Source of the DNA: Actinomycetota bacterium
GTDB lineage: Bacteria; Actinomycetota; Acidimicrobiia; Acidimicrobiales; Ilumatobacteraceae
Direction: 5' to 3'
Assembly (NCBI GenBank): GCA_030645495.1
Contig: JAUSLV010000022.1
Coordinates: 124,001 to 188,000, forward strand
DNA: 64,000 nt
Below the pieces are notes generated by a model. The model ran no database searches and was not told the DNA's origin. It worked only from the letters and a program-made list of their open reading frames with translations. Below are positions 42,187-50,980 of this stretch, in pieces; positions within the stretch are counted from its first letter, which is position 1; every line of letters starts with the position of its first letter. Both the position numbers and the translations under genes were made by a program.

Positions 42187-44979
42187 GTGAGCATTTCCGT
42201 GCCCTTGGAGGCCGTGGAAGATTCGTCGAACGACCTCCCAGCTGCCACCGCTCGTGCGCCATTCCTAGGCGTGGGTTCGCGACCGACGTGGCGAAGAATG
42301 GCGGCGGTCAGCGCGGCTGCCGCGCTGATGGGTGTGCATCTTGCTGCCGCTGAGGGGCCAGTGCGCGACTGGACGTACCTGGGGGTGCTCGTCGGGTCGG
42401 CGATCGCCGCGCTGCTGGGCAGTCGCCGCGGCGGGTTCGGCACGATGTCACGATTGATCGCGCTGGGCGTCACCATCTCCGCTGCCGGCGATGCAACTTG
42501 GCAAGTCTTGGCATGGACCAGCGGCACTGAGCCGACCGTCTCCGTGGCCGATGTGCTGTGGCTGGGCTCGTACGTTGCCATTGCTGGCGGGCTCCTTCGG
42601 ACGCCACAGGGCGAGGGGCGCATCGATCGCGACGGCGTCGTGGATATCGCCGTCTTGTTCCTCGTGGCCTTGCTCGTCCAGTGGGAACTTGCATTCGACA
42701 AGATCGCGACCGACGCAGCTGTGCCGGTCGGTGAGCGTCTGGTGCTGGCCCTCTACCCGACATTCGACGCGGCACTATTGGCCCTCGTCGTCCGTGCTGC
42801 CTTCACCCGACGCCTGCAGGGCTGGCTCGCCGTTCTACTAGGGGGTGGCACCGCGTGCTGGCTGCTCTCGGACTTCGGCTACACCCTCTTCGCCACTGAG
42901 GGCACCCTCGCCGTCTGGCTCAATGTGGGTTGGATGTTGGGAAGCATCCTGCTTGCCGCGACCACCTGGTACCCCAGGTCAGTGCCGGCGATGCACGCCA
43001 CGGCTGCAGCGTCGGCTGCGCGGGGGACCAAGAACGGGGGGATCGCGGTCGCTCTCGTGCCGTTGCTGGTGCCGGGAGCCATCGCCGTTGTCGGCCAGGT
43101 CCGCGGTGATCCAGCCAATCCCTACCTGCTGTACGCGGTGACGGTGATGCTGGTCGCGCTGGCGTTCACGAGGGGTGCCCGCATCTTGCGGGCCGAGGCC
43201 GAAGCGCGGGCTGCAGTGAAGTCCCAAGCGCGGTATTCGCGAGCGGTGGCGGTCAACTCGTCCGACGCCTTCGTCGTTCTCGATGCGAACGGCATCATCA
43301 TCAACGATGCTTCGCAATTGGAGGCGTTGATGGGCCGTGCGGAATCGACGACCGTCGGGGAGGCGAGCCTCCAATTGGTCGAGCCGATGGACCGCGACGA
43401 CGCGCGCGCGGTGTTCGAGCGGTGTCTGACCACGGATGGGCAGACATTCGAGACCGAGCTGCGGGTGCGGCACAGCTCTGGACGGCAGCTCTGGCTCAGC
43501 GCCCGGATGGTGAACCTGACCCACGATCCCGATGTCCGCGGTGCCGTCGTCAACCTGCACGACATCAGCGACCGCAAGCGAGCAGAGGCAGAACTGTCCC
43601 ACCAGGCCTTCCACGATGGCCTGACCGACCTCGCCAACCGGGCCCTGTTCACCAACCGTGTCGAGCACGCACTACGTCGCAAGGCGCGCAGCGGCCTCGA
43701 TGTTGCGGTCATCTTCCTCGACCTCGACGGGTTCAAGACCGTCAACGACAGCCTTGGCCACGGTGCCGGCGACGAGCTGCTCAAAGAAGTCGCCACGCGC
43801 CTCACCCAAGCAGTGCGCCCCGCGGATACCGTCGCTCGTCTTGGCGGGGACGAGTTCGCCATCCTCATCGAGCAGAGCCACAACCCCGTCGAGGAGTCCG
43901 AGGGTGTCGCTGAACGGATCCTCCAGTCACTCTCGTTGCCCATCGAACTGGCGACCCAATCAGTGACGGTGTCGGCCAGCTTCGGCATCGCTGCCGGCGA
44001 CGAGAACTCGACCGCAGGCTCCATGTTGCGCGATGCCGACGTCGCCATGTACCGCGCCAAGACCGCCGGCAGAGCTTGCTGGGTGATCTACGACCCCGAC
44101 ATGGGTACGGCTGCAGTCGAACGCCTGCAGATCGAGAACGACCTCCTCGGTGCCCTCGCCGCGGGCCAACTCGCGCTGGTGTACCAGCCCATCGTTCGCC
44201 TGGAATCGGAAGAGATCGTGGGCTTCGAAGCGCTCCTGCGCTGGCACCACCCCACCTTCGGCCTCATTGCACCCGACCGTTTCATCCCCATCGCCGAGGA
44301 GACCGGACTCATCATTCCGATCGGAAGGTGGGTGCTCGACGAGGCCTGTGCGACCTCCGCTCGCTGGCACCGTGACCACCCGGAGCACCACAAATTGTCG
44401 ATGGCGGTGAACGTTTCCGGGCGTCAGATTGCCTCTCCCGACTTCGTGGCTCACGTTCAAACAGCGCTGGCCGAGTCCGGCATCGAAGCCGACACCCTCG
44501 TGCTCGAGATGACCGAAACCGCCCTCATCCGCGAGACCGTCGTCGCCACCGCCCGGCTCAGGGAGCTCAGTGCCCTTGGTGTCCGGCTGGCGATCGATGA
44601 CTTCGGGACTGGCTACTCCTCGCTGAGCTACCTCCGCCAATTCCCCGTGGACATCCTGAAGATCGACCGCTCGTTCGTCAGCGCCATCACCGATCCCACG
44701 CAGGTACCCGCCATCGTCCGCGGCCTGCTCGACCTCGGCCACACGCTCGGGTTGGAGATGATCGCCGAAGGGGTCGAGCTCGGCTTCCAACGCGACCAGC
44801 TGCGCAGCGAGAACTGCGACCTCGCGCAGGGGTTCCTGTTCTCCCGACCACTCGACCCCACCGACGCCGAGCGGCTCCTCACCCAACTCCGCCCAGGCAG
44901 CGGCAACGCCACGGCGGGTGTCGCTGCTGTCGGATCACCGGTTGCCGGCGCGGCCCCGGTAGTCAACACATCCCGATAG
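42187..44979 (+). CDS. Membrane PAS-GGDEF-EAL bifunctional c-di-GMP protein
   Basis: 930 residues. Nine or so membrane helices (about 35-330) are followed by PAS, GGDEF with 'RLGGDEF' and an RPAD inhibition site, then EAL with 'GFEALLRWHHP', 'LEMTETALI', 'IDDFGTGYSSLSYL', 'DILKIDRSFV' and 'EGVE'. All catalytic residues are present in both domains, so it could make and degrade c-di-GMP. The start is GTG 42187, divergent from the YihY gene. A collagen-like surface protein gene follows 62 bp downstream. Confidence 0.93.
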   Translation: MSISVPLEAVEDSSNDLPAATARAPFLGVGSRPTWRRMAAVSAAAALMGVHLAAAEGPVRDWTYLGVLVGSAIAALLGSRRGGFGTMSRLIALGVTISAAGDATWQVLAWTSGTEPTVSVADVLWLGSYVAIAGGLLRTPQGEGRIDRDGVVDIAVLFLVALLVQWELAFDKIATDAAVPVGERLVLALYPTFDAALLALVVRAAFTRRLQGWLAVLLGGGTACWLLSDFGYTLFATEGTLAVWLNVGWMLGSILLAATTWYPRSVPAMHATAAASAARGTKNGGIAVALVPLLVPGAIAVVGQVRGDPANPYLLYAVTVMLVALAFTRGARILRAEAEARAAVKSQARYSRAVAVNSSDAFVVLDANGIIINDASQLEALMGRAESTTVGEASLQLVEPMDRDDARAVFERCLTTDGQTFETELRVRHSSGRQLWLSARMVNLTHDPDVRGAVVNLHDISDRKRAEAELSHQAFHDGLTDLANRALFTNRVEHALRRKARSGLDVAVIFLDLDGFKTVNDSLGHGAGDELLKEVATRLTQAVRPADTVARLGGDEFAILIEQSHNPVEESEGVAERILQSLSLPIELATQSVTVSASFGIAAGDENSTAGSMLRDADVAMYRAKTAGRACWVIYDPDMGTAAVERLQIENDLLGALAAGQLALVYQPIVRLESEEIVGFEALLRWHHPTFGLIAPDRFIPIAEETGLIIPIGRWVLDEACATSARWHRDHPEHHKLSMAVNVSGRQIASPDFVAHVQTALAESGIEADTLVLEMTETALIRETVVATARLRELSALGVRLAIDDFGTGYSSLSYLRQFPVDILKIDRSFVSAITDPTQVPAIVRGLLDLGHTLGLEMIAEGVELGFQRDQLRSENCDLAQGFLFSRPLDPTDAERLLTQLRPGSGNATAGVAAVGSPVAGAAPVVNTSR

Positions 44980-45041
44980 GGTCCACTCTGCCCACGGGCA
45001 CCGCAACGATGGTCGCACGCCGACCAGATCGGGAGGACGGC

Positions 45042-46070
45042 ATGAAAGTCGAACGTGGTTCGAGTCATGGGCTGGAGCGCTCGAGGTGGGCGGCGATCGG
45101 TGCAGCCGTCGCGGTGTCGCTGGGTGCTGGTGGATTGATCGTCGCCTCCGCGGCCGACAGCGCGCCGGCGAGCTTCGTGGCGGTCACGCCGGTGCGCGTG
45201 GTCGACAGCCGTGACGATCTCGGTGTGGATGGGCCGCTGGCGGCGATGCAATCCGTCGTCGTGCAGGTCACCGGGTCGGTGCCCACCACGGCGGGGCCGG
45301 CGGTCGTGGTGCCCAGCGGGGCAACCGCTGTGGTCATGAACGTGACGGCCGTGCAACCGACTGCTCAGGGGTTCTTCAGTGTGCGTCCCGGTGATGCGAC
45401 CGGAGTGCCCTCCACGTCGTCGGTGAACTTCCTGACGGGGCAGATCGTGGCGAACTCGCTGACGGTGCAGCTGCCGGTCGCCGGCAACGTGCAGGTGTAC
45501 TTCCATGCCGCCACCGGCGCCACGATCCATCTGGTGATCGATGTGGTCGGCTACTACGTCACTGGCGGCACCGGTCCGGAAGGTCCGGAAGGGCCCCCCG
45601 GTGCCCAAGGCATCCAGGGCATCCCCGGTCCCGCTGGTTCGGGTGTTGCTGCTGAGTTCTTCGCGCTGATGCCCAGCGACAACTCGGCCACTGTCGGCAT
45701 CGGCACCGACGTCGACTTCCCGCAGGATGGCCCCACCACCGACGGCACCATCACGCGAACCGGGGTCGACACGTTCAACCTGGCGGCGATCGGTGTCTAC
45801 CGGGTGTCGTTCCAGGTGTCGGTCACCGAGGCCGGGCAGTTGGTGCTCACCCTCAACGGCACCGAACTGGCGAACACAGTGGTCGGCCGCGCCACCGGCA
45901 CGACGCAGATCACCGGCATCGCCTTGGTGGAAACCACGGCGGTCAACTCGATCCTCACCGTGCGGAACCCATCCGGCAACTCCACAGCGCTCTCCGTCAC
46001 ACCGCTGGCTGGTGGCGCTGCACCGGTCTCAGCCACGCTGATCATCGAACTCGTTCAGGCGAGTACCTGA
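45042..46070 (+). CDS. Secreted collagen-like surface protein with DTR module and BclA-like head
   Basis: 342 residues. A signal peptide (about 15-39) is followed by one DTR-type module ('VAVTPVRVVDSRDDLG' to 'VIDVVGYYV', 46-173), eight collagen Gly-X-Y triplets (about 178-201, 'GPEGPPGAQGIQGIPGPAG') and a C-terminal ~135-residue domain like the trimeric BclA/C1q-type head ('GVDTFNLAAIGVYRVSFQVSV...LVLTLNGTEL'). It would form trimers on the cell surface, probably for adhesion. GGGAGGA precedes ATG 45042. No LPxTG sorting signal was seen. Confidence 0.85.
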   Translation: MKVERGSSHGLERSRWAAIGAAVAVSLGAGGLIVASAADSAPASFVAVTPVRVVDSRDDLGVDGPLAAMQSVVVQVTGSVPTTAGPAVVVPSGATAVVMNVTAVQPTAQGFFSVRPGDATGVPSTSSVNFLTGQIVANSLTVQLPVAGNVQVYFHAATGATIHLVIDVVGYYVTGGTGPEGPEGPPGAQGIQGIPGPAGSGVAAEFFALMPSDNSATVGIGTDVDFPQDGPTTDGTITRTGVDTFNLAAIGVYRVSFQVSVTEAGQLVLTLNGTELANTVVGRATGTTQITGIALVETTAVNSILTVRNPSGNSTALSVTPLAGGAAPVSATLIIELVQAST

Positions 46071-46129
46071 CCAACACGTCTCGCTGTCGGCGCGGACCCT
46101 TGCGGGCGCATACGTGTCAGACTGCGGTC

Positions 46130-46669
46130 ATGCGAATCACGCCACGCCGCACGTTGGCGACGCTGATCGTCGCCCTCCCCCTGGTCGTCGGGTGCACCAG
46201 CTCGCCGAACGACCAAGCCACGCAGCCCACCACGCTCGCGGTCAACTCCTCGGTTACGACAGGGCCTTCGCTGCCCACCACGCAGACCACCGCGACGGTG
46301 CTGCCGACGGTGCCCCCCACGGCGCCACCGACCACGGTGCCACCGACCACCGTGGCACCCACCAGTACGGCACCCACGGGGGCGTCGGTCACGATCGCTC
46401 GCGGCGGGTTCATCACCAAGACGCAAGGTTCCTGCAACCCCACCAACTGCAAGTACGTGCAGATCACCAGCAGCGGGTGGGAACCGGGCCAGCCGCTCGC
46501 GGTGACGTGTTACTCCAGCTCCGGCAGCTCGGGCCCGTACACCAAGTACGCCGACTCGTCCGGCAACCTCAGTGCGGGCACGGCGTGCTACTTCGGCAAT
46601 GCGACCAACGTCTATGTCTCGATCGACGGCGTGAACAGCAACGTCGTCACCCCGTGGAAGGACTGGTAG
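46130..46669 (+). CDS. Lipoprotein with Thr/Pro linker and small Cys-containing domain
   Basis: 179 residues. Lipobox 'LVVGC' is followed by a long Thr/Pro/Val linker (repeats of 'PPTTV') and an ~85-residue outer domain ('VTIARGGFITKTQGSCNPTNCKYVQITSSGWEPGQPLAVTCYSSS') with four Cys, likely two disulfides. The family is unknown; the fold may be Ig-like. It sits 59 bp after the collagen-like gene in the same direction and may be part of the same surface structure. A CCCC/GGGG hairpin (46672-46690) follows the stop. Confidence 0.7.
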   Translation: MRITPRRTLATLIVALPLVVGCTSSPNDQATQPTTLAVNSSVTTGPSLPTTQTTATVLPTVPPTAPPTTVPPTTVAPTSTAPTGASVTIARGGFITKTQGSCNPTNCKYVQITSSGWEPGQPLAVTCYSSSGSSGPYTKYADSSGNLSAGTACYFGNATNVYVSIDGVNSNVVTPWKDW

Positions 46670-46768
46670 CCACCCCGCTGCCCGAGTGGGGCCGGGGGAG
46701 GGTCAGTGGCGGGCCGAAGCGCGCCCGACCGGTAGGCAGCACCGGAGAGCCGACGACGCATCTGGTGG

Positions 46769-47791
46769 CTACTGCTTGGCGGTCGAAGTCACTCTTCGCA
46801 CCATGAACGCCACGGCTGAGTTCATGCCGGTGGGGTGGAGAGCGGTCTGCGGGTGTGAACCCGCCCATACTCGGAAGAGCTCATCGGCGAAGCCTTGCCC
46901 GATGTCGTCAACCTTCGCGAAGTCGAGGTCGACATCGGCAAATTCCTCGAGGCCCGCTGTCAGTCGCTTTGCTTCGCTGCGGCTGATGAAGGTCACCCCG
47001 AGCTCGTAGAGCTTGATTCGAGGGCGTGTCCTATTGAACTCGAATTCATCGGTGTACTTCGCGAACAGCTCGGAGAGCCTGATGTCACTGGCCGGGTCGA
47101 GGGTGATTCGCACGACGGTGCCAACGCTGGCTGGAGCAACACCGAATGCGAAGTCGTCTCGGGTGTTGTCGAACGTGAGGCGGTAGCCGTTGGCCTCCAG
47201 GGTGAACTCGTCGACGGCCTTGGAAGAGAAGAAGATGCCCTCGCCAGTGTGCCGTTGCGGATCGGTGGTCTGCTTTCCCTTCGTCAGCTCGGCGAGCGCG
47301 TCGATCGTGTCAGCGAGTTGAAGTCCTTCGGCGAGGTGTCGGAAGACCCCTTCACCGTCGTCGGTGACGGTGACGATGATTCTTCCCGTGTTGTCATGGC
47401 CGACAGCGGTACTGACCTGGGTGCCGTTGGAGTGGTCGATCGCGTTGTTGACCATTTCGGTGATGACGTACTGGGCGACGGTCTTCGCCTCGGGGCCGAC
47501 TGGGATTGAGTCGGCGAGGTCGAGCCACACGCTGTGCTCGTCGGTCGCCCCGAGCTGGTAGGCGTGCAGCAACGAAGCCGTCGGTTCGGTCGGTGGCACC
47601 ATACGGTCGCGCAGCGCGTACACCGCACGCGCGTCGAACCGACGATGCCCGCCATTCGTGAGCGTGGCAGCAAGCTTGCCTTCGGCGACGAGACCCCGCA
47701 CGCGGGAGGTGCTGAGGCCAAGGAGCTTGGCGGCAGCCCCGATGCCGAGGAGCGGTGCGTTCGGGTCTGCGATCGGTGAGCCTTCTGCCAC
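46769..47791 (-). CDS. HTH - histidine-kinase-type ATPase - STAS (DUF4325) fusion regulator
   Basis: 340 residues. An excisionase/MerR-like helix-turn-helix (about 14-62, 'GIGAAAKLLGLSTSRVRGLV...NGGHRRFDARAV') is followed by a GHKL ATPase (about 95-215; N box Glu112-Asn116, G1 'DDGEG' 144-148, G2 'HTGEGIFF' 181-188) and a C-terminal STAS-like DUF4325 domain (about 222-330, 'LSELFAKYTDEFEFNRTRPRIKLYELG'). This joins in one chain what partner-switching systems keep apart. No kinase phosphoacceptor His box is present. Two matching operators lie upstream, suggesting autoregulation. Confidence 0.85.
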   Translation of the reverse strand: MAEGSPIADPNAPLLGIGAAAKLLGLSTSRVRGLVAEGKLAATLTNGGHRRFDARAVYALRDRMVPPTEPTASLLHAYQLGATDEHSVWLDLADSIPVGPEAKTVAQYVITEMVNNAIDHSNGTQVSTAVGHDNTGRIIVTVTDDGEGVFRHLAEGLQLADTIDALAELTKGKQTTDPQRHTGEGIFFSSKAVDEFTLEANGYRLTFDNTRDDFAFGVAPASVGTVVRITLDPASDIRLSELFAKYTDEFEFNRTRPRIKLYELGVTFISRSEAKRLTAGLEEFADVDLDFAKVDDIGQGFADELFRVWAGSHPQTALHPTGMNSAVAFMVRRVTSTAKQ

Positions 47792-47807
47792 GTTGCCTCC
47801 ACGGATG

Positions 47808-47830
47808 AATCTACAGCCCTACTGTAGGTT
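47808..47830. promoter_or_regulatory. Operator 1 upstream of the HTH-ATPase-STAS gene
   Basis: AATCTACA, 7-nt spacer, TGTAGGTT; one mismatch from a perfect dyad, 17 bp upstream of the start at 47791. Same half-sites and spacing as 47938-47960. Confidence 0.65.
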
Positions 47831-47937
47831 CTGCCATCTCGGAATCCACATGCCTGGCGCGGAGGATGCAGAATTTCTTGGCCACCATGGTGCCAGGCGA
47901 GGCTACGCTTCACCGGTGGGAGCCGTACCCCGGGCGT

Positions 47938-47960
47938 AATCTACACTCCACATGTAGATT
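47938..47960. promoter_or_regulatory. Operator 2, distal to the HTH-ATPase-STAS gene
   Basis: AATCTACA, 7-nt spacer, TGTAGATT; perfect dyad (9-bp arms if extended to 47937 and 47961). Centre-to-centre distance from operator 1 is 130 bp. It lies 26 bp beyond the stop of the nucleoside hydrolase gene, inside the intergenic stretch. Confidence 0.65.
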
Positions 47961-47986
47961 ACTGATGATCCACGGTGATCCGAGAG

Positions 47987-49105
47987 TTACTGGGAACCCG
48001 AAAAGCTGTCGCTCAGTGCCTGCATGATGAGCCCGGCATCCGGATCCAAACAGGCGTCGACATTCGGCTCGCCATTGGGAACGACCACAGTCTGCCCTGA
48101 ATTTGTCCCAGCCTCCGTAATGACATCCAAATGGAGCGGTTGAAAGGCACATGTCTCTGGTCGGACCATGATCACCGCCGCAGTCGGATCAAAGATCTCG
48201 GCTTCTTGCAGGCCATACGCAGTGAACAGCATCTCATAGATATCTGCAGCAAGATCTGCCTTTCCATCGCCATTACGCCACAGGCGGAAGTCATCCTGAT
48301 GGGATATCACTTCGTTCGTCGCGTCAAGTGGAATGAGGTAGAGCTTCAAACCCGACTCGAACACTTCTTTGGCCGCTTGCGGGTCGGCGTAGAAATTCCA
48401 CTCGGAAACCTTGTTGTTTGAGTTGGGAATCAAGTTGGTGATATTCCCGGGAACATTCACCGCGCCCCCCATGATGTATACAGCCGCAATCTTGTCCCGG
48501 ATACCCGGAGACAGGCGCAGGGCCTGGGCCAGCGTGGTAAGAGTTCCACTCGAGAAGATGGTTACCGGCACGGAGGCCCGGTTGATGGTTGCAGCCATCA
48601 AGGCCGGAGCACCCTGGACCGGATAGCTCTTGTCTGCGTTCGGCAGTTGGAGTTCCCAGAACCTATTGCTCAATTCCCGAATCCAATCTGGGAATGGGGT
48701 GCCCGTCGCCAGGGGTGCGTCCCCTCCCGCGCCAAGAGGGATGTCTCCGAATCCGAAACCATCCAGCATGCGCCCGATGTACTGTATGTACACGCTGGGA
48801 TGCGCTTCACCATAGGAGATGTTGACTGCCTGAATGGATATCTGTGGCTGAGTCAGCAGATAGAGAAGCGCTACCGTCCCATCCCGACTGCCATCATCGT
48901 CGTAGATCAAGATGGTCTTCCCGGATGGCGAGGCCGGTGCAGTCGTTGCAACCGATGTAGTGACGGGAACGACCGTTGATGTTGATGGAGGGGGCGTGCG
49001 TGAAGGTGTGGTCGTCGGAGTAGATTCAGGAGAACTGCATCCTGCTACGACAAAGAGGACGCATATCATGCCAGTCATCGGCTGCCATGGTTTCCTGCGG
49101 TTCAT
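47987..49105 (-). CDS. Nucleoside hydrolase-family lipoprotein, lower-GC insert
   Basis: 372 residues. Lipobox 'VVAGC' is followed by a Thr/Pro linker, then the inosine/uridine-preferring nucleoside hydrolase fold: 'TILIYDDDGSRDGTVALLYLL' (DxDxxxD-like Ca site), 'VYIMGGAVNVPGN', 'EWNFYADPQAAKEVFESG' and 'LDATNEV'. The Ca-binding start reads DDDGSRD, close to the classical DTDxGxDD. A secreted lipid-anchored nucleosidase is unusual. GC content and codon choice are visibly lower than in flanking genes, a sign of recent transfer. AAGGAG precedes ATG 49105. Confidence 0.85.
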   Translation of the reverse strand: MNRRKPWQPMTGMICVLFVVAGCSSPESTPTTTPSRTPPPSTSTVVPVTTSVATTAPASPSGKTILIYDDDGSRDGTVALLYLLTQPQISIQAVNISYGEAHPSVYIQYIGRMLDGFGFGDIPLGAGGDAPLATGTPFPDWIRELSNRFWELQLPNADKSYPVQGAPALMAATINRASVPVTIFSSGTLTTLAQALRLSPGIRDKIAAVYIMGGAVNVPGNITNLIPNSNNKVSEWNFYADPQAAKEVFESGLKLYLIPLDATNEVISHQDDFRLWRNGDGKADLAADIYEMLFTAYGLQEAEIFDPTAAVIMVRPETCAFQPLHLDVITEAGTNSGQTVVVPNGEPNVDACLDPDAGLIMQALSDSFSGSQ

Positions 49106-49485
49106 TGTGTTCTCCTTCTTATGAGACCAAACCAACGCTCCAACGGTTTGTGTGTGCGGACTGAAGTCGACCCGGCTCGCTGCACACGGGGTCTTGTGCG
49201 ATTCATGGTTGCCGGCGCCGCCGCCAGCGTTCAAGGTACTCGTCCTGGGTGAGATGGTCGAGGGGTTGGCGAGATCTAGTGGTCCGTGCGCGGTGAGGGC
49301 AGAGCGCTCTTCGGGGTGTCGTTCTGGCCGAGCCCGTGACCTGGGCCTTCTCGCGAAGTACCTGGTCAGAGTATCCATGTGGTTCGGGTTGGTCTGCTTC
49401 GTGCTGTCTGGTGCTGCTCAGTTGTGGCACGGATATGGCACGCCCTGTTCACACTATTGAAGCGACAACGCTATAGTAGTGCGAG
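49106..49485. other. 380-bp non-coding stretch with possible gene remnant
   Basis: No convincing intact gene. A minus-strand frame at 49203-49430 ends in 'LDHLTQDEYLERWRRRRQP', which has coding character and may be the tail of a lost gene. The promoter region of the HTH gene at 49495 lies at the right end, with a -10-like TATAGT at 49472-49477. No tandem repeats or transposase traces were seen. Confidence 0.4.
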
Positions 49486-49494
49486 GTGGTGAAC

Positions 49495-50211
49495 ATGACC
49501 GACAACCAGATCGTCGTGGCCGACGCAGCAGCGCTGCTCGGGGTCAACGTTCAGCGCGTCCGCGCACTGCTCGCTGTCGGCGAGCTGTCCGGCACGAAGG
49601 TCGGATCGGTGTGGCTGGTCGATCCGGTCTCGCTCGCCGCGTATCGCCACGTGCGTCAACCCCATGGTGGGCGGGCACTGGCGCCGGTCACCGCCTGGGC
49701 GGCACTGTTGTCGCGGTTCGCTGCCGACGTCTCCCCGGAACTGCGCGAGGTGTTCGACGTGAAGGACGAGCGCCGTCGGCGGCTCGTGGCGCTCGCTGGT
49801 CGCGAGATCGACGATTGGCGTTGGCTGGCCCGCCGCCGTGCGAACGTCCACCGTTACGAGACGCGCCCCGCGTATCTGGAGCGTCTCGCGGCGAGGCCGG
49901 GGCTGGTTCCTGCGGGGCTGTCGGCCACCACCGCGGCGGCCGCAGGACTCACCGAGACGTCCGCGAGGTTCGATGCGTACGCCGACCGGGCAACTATCGA
50001 GCGACTCATCGCTGAGTTCAAGTTGCGTCCCGCTGAGGACGGCAACGTGACCTTGCGTGTCGTGGCCCTGGAGGGTGCGCAGCTCGCTGCGGTGCTCGGC
50101 TCGCCGCTGCCCGATCTGGCGGTCGCAGTGGACCTGATCGAGGATCGCGACGAGCGAACGAGCGCGGCCGGACGTGCGCTGTTCCGCAAGGCGAGCCGAG
50201 GCCGACGATGA
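49495..50211 (+). CDS. HTH (excisionase/MerR-like) protein paired with a nucleotidyltransferase
   Basis: 238 residues. The N-terminal helix-turn-helix 'VVADAAALLGVNVQRVRALLAVGELSGTKVGSVWLVDPVSLAAYRHVR' resembles helix_turn_helix_17 proteins; the remaining ~180 residues are helical and unrecognised. ATG 49495 lies 8 nt after GAGG, so it is preferred to GTG 49486. The stop overlaps the nucleotidyltransferase gene by 4 bp (ATGA). The order (DNA-binding gene first, nucleotidyltransferase second) matches two-gene toxin-antitoxin or phage-abortive modules of the AbiE/MNT kind, so it is probably the antitoxin and repressor. Confidence 0.75.
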   Translation: MTDNQIVVADAAALLGVNVQRVRALLAVGELSGTKVGSVWLVDPVSLAAYRHVRQPHGGRALAPVTAWAALLSRFAADVSPELREVFDVKDERRRRLVALAGREIDDWRWLARRRANVHRYETRPAYLERLAARPGLVPAGLSATTAAAAGLTETSARFDAYADRATIERLIAEFKLRPAEDGNVTLRVVALEGAQLAAVLGSPLPDLAVAVDLIEDRDERTSAAGRALFRKASRGRR

Positions 50212-50977
50212 CGGAACGACTCACCCAGACTCCGGTGTCGTTGAAGGCCGCTGACACGTCAGCGTGGCAACTGTGGGCGCACCTGGCTCAACTTGCCCAA
50301 CATCTGCAGCCGACCGATTGGGTGCTCGTCGGCGGCCAGATGGTCGCTCTGCACTGCCATATCGAAGGCATCACACCGGGACGAGCGACCACCGACATCG
50401 ACATCGTCGCCAATGTGCTGGTCAATCCGAACGCCCTGTTCGCTTGCCGTGATGCCGCGGCCGCCCTCGATCTCACGACGCAACCGTCGGCGAACAACCG
50501 TCGCCAGCATCGCTTCCGCAACGACAACCTGGTGCTCGACGTGATGGTTCCCGACCACATGCCCAAGCACCTGCTGCTGCGCCTGGTGGGTCGCGATCCC
50601 GTACCGATCGAGGGTGGCTATCGGGCTCTGCAGCGGGCCGAGCAGTGCGCGATCAGCACGGAGGCCGGTGATGCGATCGTGCCGGTCCCCGATCTGCAGG
50701 GCGCTCTCGTCCTCAAGGCCCGTGCCTTCATCGCCGACAGCCGCGATCGTGGCCGCCATCAGTTCGACCTCGCCCAGCTGAGCGCCGCGGTCGACGACCC
50801 GATGACGCTTGCTGCTGCGCTCGACAGCAAGGAGAGGCGGGCACTGCGTCGTGTCGACATGCCACTGACCGTCACCAAGACCCATGGTTGCGCATCGATG
50901 CGGCGCTGCGCGCTGACGCCCTCGAGGCGTGGCAGACCCTCACCGACGACACCACACGGCACCAGCCGCGAGCGTGA
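50208..50977 (+). pseudogene. Nucleotidyltransferase (AbiEii/MNT-like), frameshifted near the 3' end
   Basis: The polymerase-beta-type nucleotidyltransferase signature is intact: 'WVLVGGQMVALHC' followed by 'ATTDIDIVANV' and a third acid in 'NLVLDVMVPD'. It would transfer nucleotides to a cellular target such as tRNA, as a toxin or abortive-infection effector. After codon ~223 ('TVTK', 50871-50879) the frame runs into Arg/Ser/Thr-rich nonsense. One added base would give 'PWLRIDAALRADALEAWQTL' and a stop at 50975-50977. Only the last ~33 residues are affected, so some activity may remain. Confidence 0.75.
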
Positions 50978-50980
50978 ACC

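Noticed and set aside
42069-42701. Long N-terminal extension of the YihY gene
   Set aside because: It is antisense to the start of the GGDEF-EAL gene and lacks family similarity; the family begins near residue 20 after GTG 42068.
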